From Maniola hyperantus (lineage: Eukaryota > Arthropoda > Insecta > Lepidoptera > Nymphalidae), in assembly GCF_902806685.2 (NCBI RefSeq), contig NC_048560.1, positions 4,380,492 to 4,444,491 of the forward strand: 64,000 bases of DNA, given 5' to 3'. The notes under the pieces were generated by a model. The model was not told the DNA's origin, searched no databases, and saw nothing but the letters and a program-made list of their open reading frames with translations. Of this stretch, positions 1-10,582 are shown in pieces; positions within the stretch are counted from its first letter, which is position 1, and each line of letters opens with the position of its first letter. The position numbers were made by a program, and so were the translations under genes.

Positions 1-282
1 TTTGATCTAGCAAACCAGTTTTTTCCGCTTAGCCTCGGTGACTCGCCTTAAAACAATTTAGAAACGATCGATTCCTTCTAATCGCAAATCGAATCAAGGC
101 AACAGAGCTCGTAAAAGGAATAGGTATCGATTATCGGAAAGGGTTGTCTAATTGGAAAACGATGAGGTCATTCTATACGATCGGACATATAAATGTCACA
201 AAGAAAACTAATTAAAGTTAGGACAATGGATGTCCGAGCCATGGTTGGACTTTCATTATGCATTGGCTTTTTCTTTTAGTTT
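1..282. other. AT-rich unique sequence, nothing recognised
   Basis: No repeat family, exon or RNA gene was seen in this stretch. It ends where a short interspersed element begins. Confidence 0.5.
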
Positions 283-474
283 AATCTAAATATATAAAAG
301 GAAAAGGTAACTGACTGACTCACTGACTGACTGACTGATCTATCAACGCATAGCTGAAACTACTCGGATCGGGTTGAATTTGGCATGCAGATAGCTATTA
401 TGACGTAGGCATCCGCTAAGAAAGGATTGATAGGTCAGTCAGTCAGTCACCTTTTCCTTTTATATATTTAGATT
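283..474. repeat. 'cgcgacttcgtccgcg'-family element (family B), deleted, with inverted ends
   Basis: Both ends carry the family's outer sequence (aatctaaatatataaaag... and its reverse complement), about 39 nt in opposite orientation. Between them lies the family core (ggcatgcagatagcta, gcatccgctaagaaagga). The usual cgcgacttcgtccgcg end is missing. Other copies lie at 4712, 15015, 30732, 45038, 47948, 55398, 61852 and 63911. Confidence 0.7.
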
Positions 475-479
475 AAAAT

Positions 480-888
480 TGATCTTAAAAATCTTAAAAT
501 TACGGTTTTCATTATTTCTATGAGTTTCAAATTTCCTATGACTATTTCGGGCCCACATTCTCTCCGAAATATCAATGCTGTTATCTCTAGCCCTGGTATG
601 ACGAGTGTTGACATAGTTAGACCGAAACTGGCACAAGATAAGACCCAGCATACGGGATCATTAAAACAGTAGGCTTTTATCGCGAGATGGAAATCGTGCA
701 GGTGTTTTAATAGCTTACAGTATACGTAGTTCACATAGTTACTCTACATCGCCTAATTTTGGGTATTTTCTTCGAAAATGTAACTAAGTTTTTTTAACTA
801 AAAATGGCGAGCAAACGTCCAGGCGGGTCACGATGTTAAAATAGTGGTTAAATAACAAAAATTCCCGGAGAGCCAAATGTTGGTGGAA
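480..888. other. Unique sequence, no supported gene
   Basis: An 88-codon minus-strand frame spans 468-734, but it has no splice context, no domain I recognise and no codon signature. I see nothing else here. Confidence 0.4.
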
Positions 889-889
889 A

Positions 890-1352
890 GCTGGGGTTTA
901 TCATTACAAATAAAGTTTTAAAAATCCCCATCGATCCTATGTGTGCTACAAGAGTTATTAGGGGTCTAAGGTCGAAATTTGAGGTTTTTTGGATTTTTCT
1001 CGAAAACGGTAAGTTTTATCAAAAAAAACCTCAAACCAAAGTTGTAGATCTTAAAATTCTCTACAAAAAAGGTTTTCATAGTTTTTTTTCTTAATCTTAA
1101 TTTGTAAGTTGAAAGTACTAATTATATTTGTTGATAAACACATTTTTTTTGTTGTGTAAACACAAATTCCCGGTTTTCGAATTTTCGCTTTACGTGTGCT
1201 ATAAGATCTATACCTACCTGCCAAATTTCATTATTCTAGGTTAACGGGAAGTAGGCTCTGTAGGTTTCTTGACAGATACGACAGAGAGACAGACAGACAA
1301 CGAAGTGATTCTATAAGGGTTCCTTTTTCCTTTTGAGGTACGGAACCCAAAA
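890..1352 (-). repeat. 'ggttccgtacctcaaaagg' element (family E), diverged copy
   Basis: The reverse complement shows the family landmarks: ggttccgtacctcaaaagg at the right end, a gtctgtctgtct run, the ggcaggtaggta block, and a degraded inner part. Better copies lie at 16240-16657, 41172-41608 and 56394-56815. Confidence 0.7.
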
Positions 1353-1576
1353 AATGCCTAATTTTAGGCGGTGTAAGGTGACACAAATATACAGTTTGTA
1401 TAAGTATGTACAGTAGGTATACACCTGCACGATTCTCATCGCACGATAAAAGCTTTTTGTTCTAATGATCCTCGTCTTTATCTTGGGCCAGTTGTCTCGC
1501 AACTGTGTCAACATACATCGGCATCCCAGGGTCAGTTAAGGTTACATTTCTTACGCGTTTCTCCATACAAACGTAT

Positions 1577-1875
1577 TCATCATTATGATCGACCCATTGC
1601 CGGCTCAGTACAGAGCACGGGTCTCCTCTCAGTATAAGAAGGGTTTGACCATAGTCCACCACGTTGGCCAAGTGCAGATTGGCAGACTTCACACACCTTT
1701 GAAAACATTATGGAGAACTCTCAGGCATGCGAATTTCCTCTCGATATTTTCCTTCACTGTTAAAGCGAGTGATATTTAATTTCTTAAAACGCACATAACT
1801 CTGAAAAGTTAGAGGTGTTCACCCCAACCTCCGCAATAGGAGCCGGACGTCCTAACCACTAGGCTACCACGGCTT
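1577..1875 (-). mobile_element. tRNA-derived SINE (SINE-1), near full length
   Basis: On the minus strand the head carries a pol III A-box-like tagcctagtggttaggacg, then a damaged B-box region. The usual body (cggagttatgtgcgttttaag-like, tgcctgagagttctccataatg-like) follows, and the tail ends near atcatgatgatg. The family is close to the tRNA-derived SINEs described from Lepidoptera. Confidence 0.85.
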
Positions 1876-1879
1876 AGGT

Positions 1880-1975
1880 TCTCGAAAGCGTCTCGGGCGC
1901 GTTTGGAACCCTCATTAGTTTTAAGTTTGCGTGATAATAATTATCACCACTATTCTTACAAATCCAACAATTGAC
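1880..1975 (+). repeat. Fragment of a 'gcgcgtttggaaccctc' repeat (family P)
   Basis: It contains gggcgcgtttggaaccctc followed by aataattatcaccactat. The same blocks occur at 19010-19105, and inverted at 11540-11580 and 18070-18105. Family unknown. Confidence 0.55.
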
Positions 1976-2250
1976 AACCAAAAAGAGTAATTTTGGGGGG
2001 TCTTCCAACGCTGCGTCTTCCGGTGCGAGGTCGCCATTCCAGCACCTTGGGAGCCCAACGTCTATCGGTTGTACGAACTATGTGCCCTGCCCATTGCCTC
2101 TTCAGCTTCGCAACCCGTTGAGCTATGTCGGTTACTCTAGTTCTCCTACGGATCTCCTAATTTCTGATTTGATATCGTAGAGAAAGTCCAAGCATATAAC
2201 TCTCTCCATCGCCCGCTGAGTGACTCTGATCTTTCTTATGAGGCCCATAG
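1975..2250 (-). mobile_element. RTE-type LINE fragment, C-terminal end of ORF
   Basis: Read on the minus strand this gives the stretch RWAGHIVR / VLEWRP / RRSVGRPP familiar from the end of RTE-clade LINE polyproteins. The preceding 'AMERVICLDFLYD' block is also present. Frames are broken. Other copies: 9265-9560, 18520-18745, 31105-31440, 45470-45805 and 55835-56095. Confidence 0.75.
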
Positions 2251-2639
2251 TTCTCGAGATATACCTAGATATATAAGTACCTACAGTAGCTATACAAAAC
2301 ACTGTAAACAATAAACAAAACTTAAAAGAGTTCAGTAGTTTTACCTTACATTTCAGCATGTAGCAACAGAAACTTCAGAAAAAAAAGTAAAAGCAACGAA
2401 ACATGCCATATCATTCGAAACGTTCAATATTAGAGCAAAAAATATACCTTCGAATTGAAAAATTATATCAATTTTTCCCAGAACATTTATGCGATCGAAC
2501 GGGGCGGGAGGAAATTGTGGGAACGAGCAGTTATGACGTATACTTTGCCGTAATTTAAACTTTGTGTGTTAGCAACAGTACCGTTGCTCTAAATACGTTA
2601 CGTTACGTTACTTACGTTAAATAAAAAAAACCGCTTAAG
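2251..2639. other. Unique AT-rich spacer
   Basis: No gene was seen. A short direct repeat tacgttacgttac lies near 2595-2615. Confidence 0.4.
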
Positions 2640-2985
2640 CGCGAGTCGGACTCGCACATGAAGTGTTCCAAACCAATCTACTTGCAATCTGCTTGACTTT
2701 GACTACAGTGATAGTTTGCATCCCGGCGACTAAAGTCTACTTTTTATCCCGGAAAGTGAAAGAGTAACCACAAAATTTAAAAAAACCGGTCAAATCATGC
2801 CTGTGACTTCGTGGACTTGAATTTAAGTTTTTTTTAATCCCGCGGGAACTTTAATTTGCCGGGACAAAAAGTAGCCTATGTCTATTCCCGGTATGCACTT
2901 TTGTACCCCACAAAAACTGGCTAAACGGACGGACAAACAGTCTTTCGCATTTACAAATAATATTAGTATGGATATTGAAATAATA
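2640..2985 (-). repeat. E-family terminus joined to a 'cccgcgggaac/agtatgga' element (family D)
   Basis: The left edge has cgcgagtcggactcgcac (family E terminus). It is followed by D-type blocks: cgtggacttgaatttaag, cccgcgggaactttaatttt-like, agtagcctatgtct and aatattagtatgga. Both are degraded. Confidence 0.6.
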
Positions 2986-3172
2986 ATCCATACTTATATT
3001 ATAAATGCGAAAGTGAGTCTGTCTATCTGTATGTTTGGCTGTCTGCTAGCTTTTCAGGGCCCAACAGTTTGACCGATTTTGATTAAATTTAGTACAGAGC
3101 TAGCTTACATTCCGGGGAAGGACATAGGCTACTTTTATCCCGGAAAATCAAAGGTTTTTAAAAAACTAAATC
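2985..3172 (+). repeat. Family D element fragment
   Basis: Blocks run in family order: tccatacttatattataaatgcg, a tctgtctatctgtatg run, gctagcttttcagggcc, then ccggggaaggacataggctac and atcccggaaaatcaaag. Confidence 0.65.
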
Positions 3173-3175
3173 CAA

Positions 3176-3312
3176 AAGAAAAAGAAAAGAGAGGAGAGGA
3201 AGACCAAAAGGATGGATAATGGGTCGACGGATGATAGATGTGAGTGGAAGAAGAAGACATGTTGTGTGCTTGTGCCGACCCCACGTAGCGTGGGATAACG
3301 ACATGAAGAGGG
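3176..3312 (+). mobile_element. RTE-like LINE tail fragment
   Basis: The plus strand encodes a degraded version of the usual lepidopteran RTE tail: a K/R-rich stretch, then GRPKGW, then a tgccgaccccacgtagcgtgggataa block standing for the terminal 'aDPk..wG' segment. Frames are not intact. Confidence 0.55.
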
Positions 3313-3674
3313 GTTGGATATTGAAATAATACTTTGATGATTCGCATAGCAATTTATGTGAGTAGATACATAACAACCTTATTCAAACTTAGTTAATCGT
3401 ATAGAAACACGAACTAAATTCCCAAAAAGTTTCCTAATATTTTCCATTTATAGCATAAAAATTCCCTTACCCAGTTATCCTTTCAGAAAGTTGGGCGTAA
3501 AACTTTATTATTTAATCCACTTAAGGAATTTTTGTTCGAGGCCCGCAAAAGATTCGTAGTATAATAAAATTGCTGTTTTAATAATAAAACGTTTACAGAC
3601 TTCAAAAAGTTTCTTTTTAATAAGAAGGCAATTGTTAGCCCTTGACTGTGATCTCACCAGCTCAACTGATTCAC
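3313..3674. other. Unique sequence
   Basis: Nothing recognised apart from AT-rich DNA. The end of the stretch (3630-3660) is the edge of a small fold-back element. Confidence 0.35.
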
Positions 3675-3855
3675 TAACTCAATGTCTAACTCTGAGTAAT
3701 AGCCACCGAGCTCATTTGACATGATTTTTATTACATTGAAGGTTTTCTACGAACAATTATTTAATGTCACTCAGTGAAACAGCAATGTAGAAGCAACCAA
3801 TGTCAAATGAGCTCTGTGGGCTTTGTGGCTTTGATTCAGTGTTAGAGACGGAGTT
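3675..3855. mobile_element. Small fold-back MITE
   Basis: Two imperfect inverted arms of about 47-56 nt (3675-3722 and 3800-3855) share gagctcatttgaca / tgtcaaatgagctc and tctaac / gttaga ends. The middle is AT-rich. No coding capacity. Superfamily not assigned. Confidence 0.55.
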
Positions 3856-4424
3856 AGCGAATCCCCTCGCTGGTTTTTTTTTTTTCCTTATTGTTGAGTG
3901 CCAATTAGCTACTCAATTATATTACGATCTTGCCTAATGTATGACTAATAAGTAATTTTATTTTAACCTAAACTTATAAATTATCTTATATACTAAGAAA
4001 TTGTCCACTGACGCATCTTAGTCTTTCTTGATTTGAGATATGACACTTTGTTCACGTGTTCTTTCAGCACTTACACTATGTACACTATCACTAATCACTA
4101 TACACTAACTCAAAAGGTTTGGTCCTTTTTAGTCTTCTCACTGTCTCCGTTACGTCAAGCAGCTGGATTGCTTCAACGTTAACGTGGTGGTGAAGCCTAT
4201 AGTCGTGGGCTTTAGCAGATTTGGTGATAACTTTATGGACGTATGACCTCGCTGGTGGAGTGATAAAAGGTGTATAGGTACCTAGCAGTTTTATTAAAAC
4301 CACGCCCCTACTCGTTTAAGTAGTCTGGGTTTAAACAAACTACCATATCCCTTTTTAGGGTAGCATCACCCCTTTACCCATCAAAAATCAACTTATCATG
4401 AATTAAAAACAGTACCCTTATTAT
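3856..4424. other. Unique sequence, no gene seen
   Basis: A 70-codon minus frame (4091-4303) has no supporting signal. Nothing else was seen. Confidence 0.35.
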
Positions 4425-4623
4425 ATCACTACCCTTATTATAAATGCGAAAGTGTGTTTGTTTGTCGTCGCAACGGTGCAACGGATTGACGAGATTTTGT
4501 ACAAGGCTATAGATAAAGACCTGGAGAGTGACATAGGCTATTTTTATCCCGGAAAATTAAAGAGTTCCCACGGGATTTTTCAAAACCTAATTCCACGCGG
4601 ACGAAGTCGCGGGCATCAGCTAG
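4425..4623 (+). repeat. 'ttataaatgcgaaagtgtg' element (family C)
   Basis: Near-complete copy. It starts acccttattataaatgcg, passes through gcaacggattgacgagattt, gacctggagagtgacatagg and cccacgggatttttcaaaac, and ends cgaagtcgcgggcatcagctagt. Comparable copies: 13112-13319, 21733-21952, 53795-53986. Confidence 0.8.
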
Positions 4624-4711
4624 TGATATAAAAAAACTTTCTTAGCATGGTAATGAGTTGCCTCAACAGCTTTTATAGTTCTAATAAGTTTAAGTGGTAT
4701 TGTGACATGGT

Positions 4712-4936
4712 GATCTAAATATAGGTATAAAAGGAAAAGCTGACTGACTGACTGACTGATCTGTCTACGCACAGCTCAAACTACTCAATGGATCGGGCTG
4801 AAATTTGGCATGCAGATAGCTATGATGTAGGCATCCGCTAAGAAAGGATTTTTGAAAATTCTACCCCTAAGAGGGTAAAATAGCGGTTTGAAATTTGTGT
4901 AGTCCACGCGGACGAAGTCGCAAGCATAAGCTAGTA
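4712..4936 (-). repeat. Family B element, near full length
   Basis: It starts atctaaatataggtataaaagg with a (gact)n run. It then holds ggcatgcagatagcta and gcatccgctaagaaagga, and ends with the reverse complement of the cgcgacttcgtccgcg block. Confidence 0.8.
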
Positions 4937-5395
4937 ATACATAAATAATAACATACACACATAAATACAAAGTTAAGAGAAACCATTAGTTCCAGTCAAT
5001 AGATTTTAATTTCGCGCGTAAACTACGCTTCCATTAGGGGGCGCCATTTTGTGTACAGATAATTTACTAAAATGGCCGATGACTGGCGAGTTGCGTTCGG
5101 AAACTTTGATTTACAATGTTTGCGCGATACCGCCTTTGAGGCTACGTTCTCTTTGTGAGAAAAGAATTTACTGAACTAAAAGCTACTAGAAGCATGTTTT
5201 TATAAATGAATATTTTGAATGAAAATTAATAAAGTATTTATTATTTTCACGAAATAAAAATAATGATGATTAATTGAATTATAATTATTATAAGTCGCTT
5301 CAATTGAATATATTTCAATTTTCATAAATTATATTTGTTGCCTTTATTATTCTGCTGTTTTCAGTATTCCGTAACTCTATTAGAGAAAAAGGAAA
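4937..5395. other. Unique sequence
   Basis: No gene or repeat recognised. Part of it (5030-5180) is less AT-rich than its surroundings but has no open frame worth calling. Confidence 0.35.
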
Positions 5396-5622
5396 TCGTT
5401 ATAGGATCACTTCGTTTTCTGTCTGTCTGTCTGTGACTCATCGGGCTTACAAAATTGTACAGCTTTGGGAAAATGCAGGTTAGAGAGGAATTTAATTTCA
5501 GAACTGAGCACTGGGCAGGCATGTTGATCATACCGCCCTCCTGTACCCATGTCCCGTATACGAAACTTTACTCATTTACTGAAAACAATAGACTCAAATT
5601 GCTTTTCAATTTGTATCTATTC

Positions 5623-5812
5623 TATGAATGGGAATATTATGAGTGGGAAAGTGTGTTTGTTTGTCGATCTATTAACTTTTCACGTCCTATTCGCTCCGAT
5701 TTTGACGAAGAGCTTGCATCCAAATGATCCAGAAGTGAGAAGACTTACATAGGCTGCTTTTTATCCCGAAGAATTAAACAGTTCTCCTCCGTAGTTGTTT
5801 CAGGCATCTACT
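5623..5812 (+). repeat. Diverged family C/D element
   Basis: Blocks gtgggaaagtgtgtttgtttgtc, acataggctgctttttatccc and caggcatctactagt mark an old copy. A family E fragment (tcgttttctgtctgtctgtc) lies just upstream at 5395-5440. Confidence 0.55.
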
Positions 5813-5934
5813 AGTTCTACTTACTCGTAATAAAGTGTGTTTATTTGTTGGTTTATCCTTCAATCACACGTAAAATAAGGATGAAAAAAAATGTTATAAG
5901 AGGAAAATCTCAGAGAGTGATTTGGGCTAGTTGC

Positions 5935-6030
5935 ATTTTTTTTAATTCAGATTCAAGTAAGCCCTTGACTGCAATCTCACCTGGTGGTAAGTGACGATGC
6001 AGTCTAAGATCGATCAATTATGCTGGTTGA
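5935..6030 (+). repeat. 'gcaatctcacctggtggtaagtg' repeat fragment (family J)
   Basis: It shares ttcagattcaagtaagccc, the tgcaatctcacctggtggta core and atgcagtctaagat with the longer copy at 44110-44350. Confidence 0.65.
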
Positions 6031-6109
6031 GCAACGTTGATATTATTCGGTAACTGGATGTATATCAGTTATTATAGTCTTAGTGCAAAAAAAAAATTAC
6101 GAGACATTT

Positions 6110-6245
6110 CACCGCGATCAATAGCCTCATCTGGTGACAGAAGTGCTGGCTCATTTTTGTGCAACGAATCAGCCTGGCTGTAGAGCGCAGAAATGCAGCC
6201 AGTATTCTTGGCACCATTCCACGTGACCATGATTTGTATAGCATG
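6110..6245 (+). mobile_element. Retroelement ORF 3' terminal fragment (family G)
   Basis: The plus strand encodes a stretch close to RISLAVERRNAASILGTIPR. The same terminal block appears at 15645-15710 and 20198-20455 (minus strand) and at 59955-60040 (minus strand). The conserved (A/V)QRGNAAS(I/V)LGT motif is a familiar end of a lepidopteran retroelement polyprotein, but I cannot name the clade. Confidence 0.6.
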
Positions 6246-6678
6246 ATTTGAAAGCTAGCTTTAAGTTTTATTGTAATATTTTCATTTAAAAAATTCATAA
6301 GTACATAGATTTATGTTTTAAAAAAGAACTGAAAAATTAAGATAACTGTAAAATTAAAAACTTTGTTTTTAAAACTTAATTTTACGATTGTCATCTCTTT
6401 GTCATCTTATCCTCCTCGAATGACCTTAACTCCAAAGTTTGGCCTGCTCATTAAGACCTAACAAAAGGAAAACTTTCTTTGAATGAACCGTGAAACTGAT
6501 ACCGTCTGAGTCTGAGCCGTTGATGAAAGTTATAACTTTAGACATTGACGTCAATGGAGAAGTTTTCATTTTTAGGGTTCAGTACTTAGCTGCTACTCTG
6601 CCCAGTGGCAAGTGGTACTTATGTGTGTAACCGTCTACCTCCCATGGCCCCACAAAGGTTTTTGAAAATCCCGTAGCA
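6246..6678. other. Unique spacer before the LINE
   Basis: No gene recognised. A short D/C-family-like edge (aggtttttgaaaatcccgta) at 6655-6675 abuts the 5' truncation point of the LINE. Confidence 0.35.
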
Positions 6679-7604
6679 ACGTAAATAGTCTTCCCAATAT
6701 CATAAAAAAGTGTGAGATCTACCAATTTGCTGATGACACTTGCCTCGTCGCTGCGGCCGGCAATATAGAAGAGGCGCTCACGCTACTTCAAGATGATTTT
6801 GACACGCTGGCAAAATGGTCACATGACTCTGGATTGGTGCTCAATGCCAGCAAAACTAAGGTAATATACATTAGTACTAGCCAAAATAGAAGCTCGTATA
6901 AGCCTAAACTAATAGCACATAATCACCATTGCCTCCATGTGAACACCGCTAACAATCGAACACCTTGTACATGTGATGCAATCGACGTAGTCGACAAGCA
7001 CACATACCTTGGGCTTGTGATTGACAATCGACTCAACTGGATAGACCACGTTAACCATGTGTGCGACAGGCTTAGAGGAATTCTAGCTAAATTTTCTCTA
7101 ATAAAATACAAAATACCATACAAAACACTGTTATTACTGTACACATCTTTGGCTGAATCAGTTATATCCTACGGATTGTCAAGCTACGGAAGAACGTACA
7201 AAACTCATCTTGATAAAATATTTGCACTTCAAATGCGGATCCTAAAGCAAATAGTTCCAAATAAAATAAAATTAGCCTATAAAGATGACTACCGTAAGCT
7301 ATTTGCTTTCTGCAAAATAATACCTGTACATGAAAAAACAGAACTGACATTATTACATGAACAATATTTTAATGAAGACTTAAGAAAAGTACAGATCCCA
7401 TATTCAGCCCGAAGAATTGACTACCCTAAACTCCTATTACCTAAATATAACAACTTATATGGAAAAAGAAGGCTAAATTACGTCGTACCTAACCTAATTA
7501 ACCAGCTTCCAAAGTCACTCACCGACGTCATAAATCGTAAAAATATAAAATTTAAACTAAAAGAATACTATCAACAAATTATAATATCGAAATACAATAA
7601 TTAA
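6679..7604 (+). mobile_element. 5'-truncated non-LTR retrotransposon, reverse transcriptase C-terminal part
   Basis: One open frame runs from the truncation point to a stop at 7602-7604, about 308 codons. The first residues read NSLPNIIKKCEIYQFADDT, which contains the FADD catalytic box of the reverse transcriptase palm (6726-6737). It is followed by the LNASKTK block and the HTYLGLVIDNRLNW block typical of the thumb. The remainder is the tail domain, ending in NQLPKSL and KFKLKEYY. The endonuclease and most of the RT fingers/palm are missing, as expected from incomplete target-primed reverse transcription. No RNase H. By its ending and its (ATT)n tail it looks CR1/L2- or Jockey-like; the clade is not certain. 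The frame is undamaged, so this insertion is relatively young. No host function is implied. Confidence 0.85.
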
Positions 7605-8288
7605 ACTTTAAAACATGTCATCAATATCAATTAATATCGAATTTATAAATAAGTACTCTATGAATTAAAAGAATACCATCTATAACTAACACTTACTAAT
7701 AAAACTAATACCTAACTTATACTACTACTTTATAGTTACTAATAATACTAATAACTAAACTTACTAATAATACTAATAACTTGCCAATAACATTCACCAA
7801 AATCAATCACACACTAGCAAAATATTAATGGATATATTGCACTTAAATAAAATAATCACCCTGTACCAGAATTTAAACATCATACACGAAGTAGTGTGCA
7901 CAGAACACTATTACTCCTACCGTAGTGTGAGTGAGCGTCTTACGCTCGTCATATTGTGTTACTATTCCGCTGTGATATAAATAACGAACTTTTTCTTACC
8001 TACCTACATTTATCTATAAATTTAATGATTGTGTTTTTACCTACTAAGTATATTTAGTTTAAAAATAACCTACATTTAGTTCAATGTTGTTAGTTTATAT
8101 AAGTAAGTATTGTTATTTAGCTTTAAGTATTATACCATTAAATTAATGTGCTACGTGTACCTATCTACTGTCGACGGCATTGGTGTACGGAAAAACTTAT
8201 GATTTAAAGTTTATGATTACACCTAAACTTATTGTAAAATGTACATATTCTTCCTAAATAAATAAATTATTTATTATTATTATTATTA
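7605..8288 (+). mobile_element. 3' UTR and (TTA)n tail of the LINE
   Basis: AT-rich non-coding DNA with repeated actaataatactaataac blocks (about 7690-7790). It ends in aaataaataaattatttattattattattatt at about 8255-8288, which is a microsatellite-like LINE tail. Confidence 0.65.
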
Positions 8289-8289
8289 A

Positions 8290-8455
8290 CTCTTTGATTT
8301 TCCAGTATAAAAAGTTGGTAGCCAATGTCATTACCCAGGTCTTTAGCTAAACCCATGCAAAAAATCACGTCGATCTGTTGCTCCGTTGCGACGTGATTGA
8401 AGGACAAACCAATGAACCAACAAACTAACACACTTTCACATTTATAATAGGGGTG
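8290..8455 (-). repeat. Family C element fragment
   Basis: Reverse complement of gatttgtccttcaatcacgtc-like and gcaacggagcaacagatcgacg-like blocks. It ends cacactttcacatttataat. It abuts the LINE tail. Confidence 0.7.
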
Positions 8456-8499
8456 ATTTACCTAAGTTGTTAGTTGTGTTAAATAGTGTGTTAGTAACA

Positions 8500-8535
8500 A
8501 TATTTATTTTATTTTATTTTATTTTATTTTATTAT
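8500..8535. repeat. (TATTT)n microsatellite
   Basis: Repeated tatttatttta-type pentamers over about 35 bp. Confidence 0.8.
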
Positions 8536-9148
8536 AAAGGCACACAAAACAGGTTTCAGCTATAAATGGTCCAAATAAAAATTAAAAACAATAGATTAAG
8601 ATCTAAGCGGTAACCCTTAATATGTGTACACAACAATTATTCTTAAATTAAATTTTCTTATAATTAGGTATGTTAGTACTAAGAAAAGCACTACCCATAT
8701 TATAAACGTGTCCGGGATCGAAACTACGACCTCCCGAATAGGAGCCCATCCATCCATTTCATCCATTCCATCTTAGACTGCATTATCACATACCACCAGG
8801 TGAAATTATAGTCAAGGGTAACTTGTATCTGAATAAAAGAAATAAAAACTATCACCACTCTCTTTTAAAAATAATCAATTCAATTATTCAATTCGATTCA
8901 AATTACTTGTATGGAATTAAACGTAAGGAATGTAAGGAGAAGAACAAAATATGTAAGAAATATAACACTAAAAAAAATATAACACAAGTGGTTTGATCAA
9001 ATTACTTACTAGGTTTAAAAATAGATATTGATACCAGACATTACGCCCATAATAGTAGTAGAGTACTAGACGAACCGACGCCAAAGGTTTACTGATCGTG
9101 AATTTTGTAGGATCACGTCGGAGCCTCCGTGGAAATGTGCCAAATTTC
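8536..9148. other. Spacer with a family J scrap
   Basis: An inverted family J fragment (cttagactgcattatcac...accaccaggtga) lies at 8765-8830. The rest is unique AT-rich DNA with no gene seen. Confidence 0.4.
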
Positions 9149-9690
9149 CGTATGCTTAGTACGAGATTTTACGTCTCACCAACGTTGATAGTATTCGAGT
9201 GTCGAAACACTTCAGCGTTATAGTCAACTGGATCTTAACCTGCTTAGTTTTAAAGCTCAAGTTTGTCTTCACATCTACAGCCAGCGCTCCAAGCCGAAAC
9301 GTTCATTACCATCAACTGACAGACGTTCACTGCTGGACATAGGTCTCTTGTAGGGACTTCCACACACCACGTTCTTGCGCCGCCTGAATTCAGCTGCAAC
9401 TCGTCTGATGTCATCCGTCCACCTAGTGGGGGGGGGTCTTCCAACGCTGCGTCTTCCGGTGCAAGATCGCCATTCCAGCATCTTGGGACTCCAATGTCTA
9501 TCGGTTGTACGAACTATGTGCCCGGCCCATTGCTACTTCAGCTTCGCAACCCGTTGAGCTATGTAGTAGTATTGAATTTTTGACTTCAATTCAAGGGTCT
9601 TACGATCCATTTTGCTTTGACGTTATTGTGTTTCGACTTTCAAATACTATCAACGTTGGCGAGACGTAAAATCTTATACTAAGCGTACCG
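9149..9690. mobile_element. Fold-back MITE interrupted by an RTE LINE fragment
   Basis: The left arm (9149-9240) and right arm (9590-9690) are inverted copies: gattttacgtctcaccaacg on the left pairs with cgttggcgagacgtaaaatc on the right, and the similarity extends through gtcgaaacac / gtgtttcgac. The space between the arms is filled by a minus-strand RTE fragment (9265-9560). Confidence 0.65.
9265..9560 (-). mobile_element. RTE-type LINE fragment nested in the MITE
   Basis: The minus strand reads VLEWRSCTGRRSVGRPPPTRW-like sequence, DDIRRVA, and the downstream ...KRPMSSS block. Frames are broken. It is flanked by the arms of the 9149-9690 element. Confidence 0.75.
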
Positions 9691-9934
9691 ATATGAAAAG
9701 TCGTTCAGCCCGCCGACAAGCATTCTACAATTTGTCCGTATTTTAAGCCTGTATTTAATTTTGGCTGTTATGTATAATTTTTCATTTCCATAAAAGTTTT
9801 ATATAGGACGATTAACTTTGAAGTATGGGGTCACGGCTCTCACAACGATAAACTGTTCGCATAGTCCGTACAAAAAGACTCTTCACGTTCTTCTATTTTA
9901 ACTCTGTGGGTCAATTGTGCTTCAAAATAAGCAC

Positions 9935-10232
9935 TAAAATCACAGATATGGCCAGATTTGCAACTAGCGTGGCCCCCTCAGTCCCTCTCACTCAAGCAGA
10001 TTTTCTTACTTGTGAAATGTCATTCCTTCTACACTTCACGTTGTTTGTCAAATACTCACGTACAAATACATTTTGACAAACAAAAAAAGTGGCCACGGTG
10101 ATAAGGACAAAACATAATAATTTTTTCACGTTCTAACAAGAGCTTAAATGCATTTAGCTATCTCGCTCTAACAGTAAGTGTAACAATAGGGTGTCACTAC
10201 TTCTAACAGTCCTTATTCTGAGACTAAAATCG
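9935..10232 (-). mobile_element. P-element-like non-autonomous element (family A)
   Basis: The reverse complement of this stretch matches the copies at 27110-27515 and 61243-61530 (ttactgttaaagcgagatag, tgcttgagcgagagggact). The 27-kb copy keeps a THAP-like first exon, which is why I relate the family to P-type elements. This copy lacks that exon. Confidence 0.55.
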
Positions 10233-10395
10233 TAGTTTTGACATGAGACATAAAGTTAAAATGGCGCGTGAGGACTTAAACTTTACGCGTTATATAATCC
10301 ATGAACAACTCACTCGCCATATTTGCTCTAAGTGTCAACTGTCATGTCAAAAGTACGGCAAAATTGGCGAGTCAGTTCTCAAAATGTATGCACTA

Positions 10396-10440
10396 TACAG
10401 GGTGTAACCAGAATGCTATAAAAACTTAGCATTATTTGCA
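10396..10440 (+). repeat. Terminus of a 'tacagggtgtaaccagaa' element (family L)
   Basis: The first 30-40 nt match the terminal inverted repeat of the complete copy at 42241-42604. The remainder was not recognised. Confidence 0.55.
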
Positions 10441-10582
10441 ATATATTGTAAACTTTTACAAAATTATAGGAATTTTTTTATATTTTTTTGCGTTTTATTT
10501 GCACGCTAATTTGCAAGGTTCTCCTTTCGTATGTTTTTGTCTTTGTTTTTGTATGTGTGTGTGCAATAAAGTATACAACTTA

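Noticed and set aside
468..734. 88-codon minus-strand frame with hydrophobic runs
   Set aside because: No start context, splice sites, domain or partner exons; length is within chance for unique DNA here.
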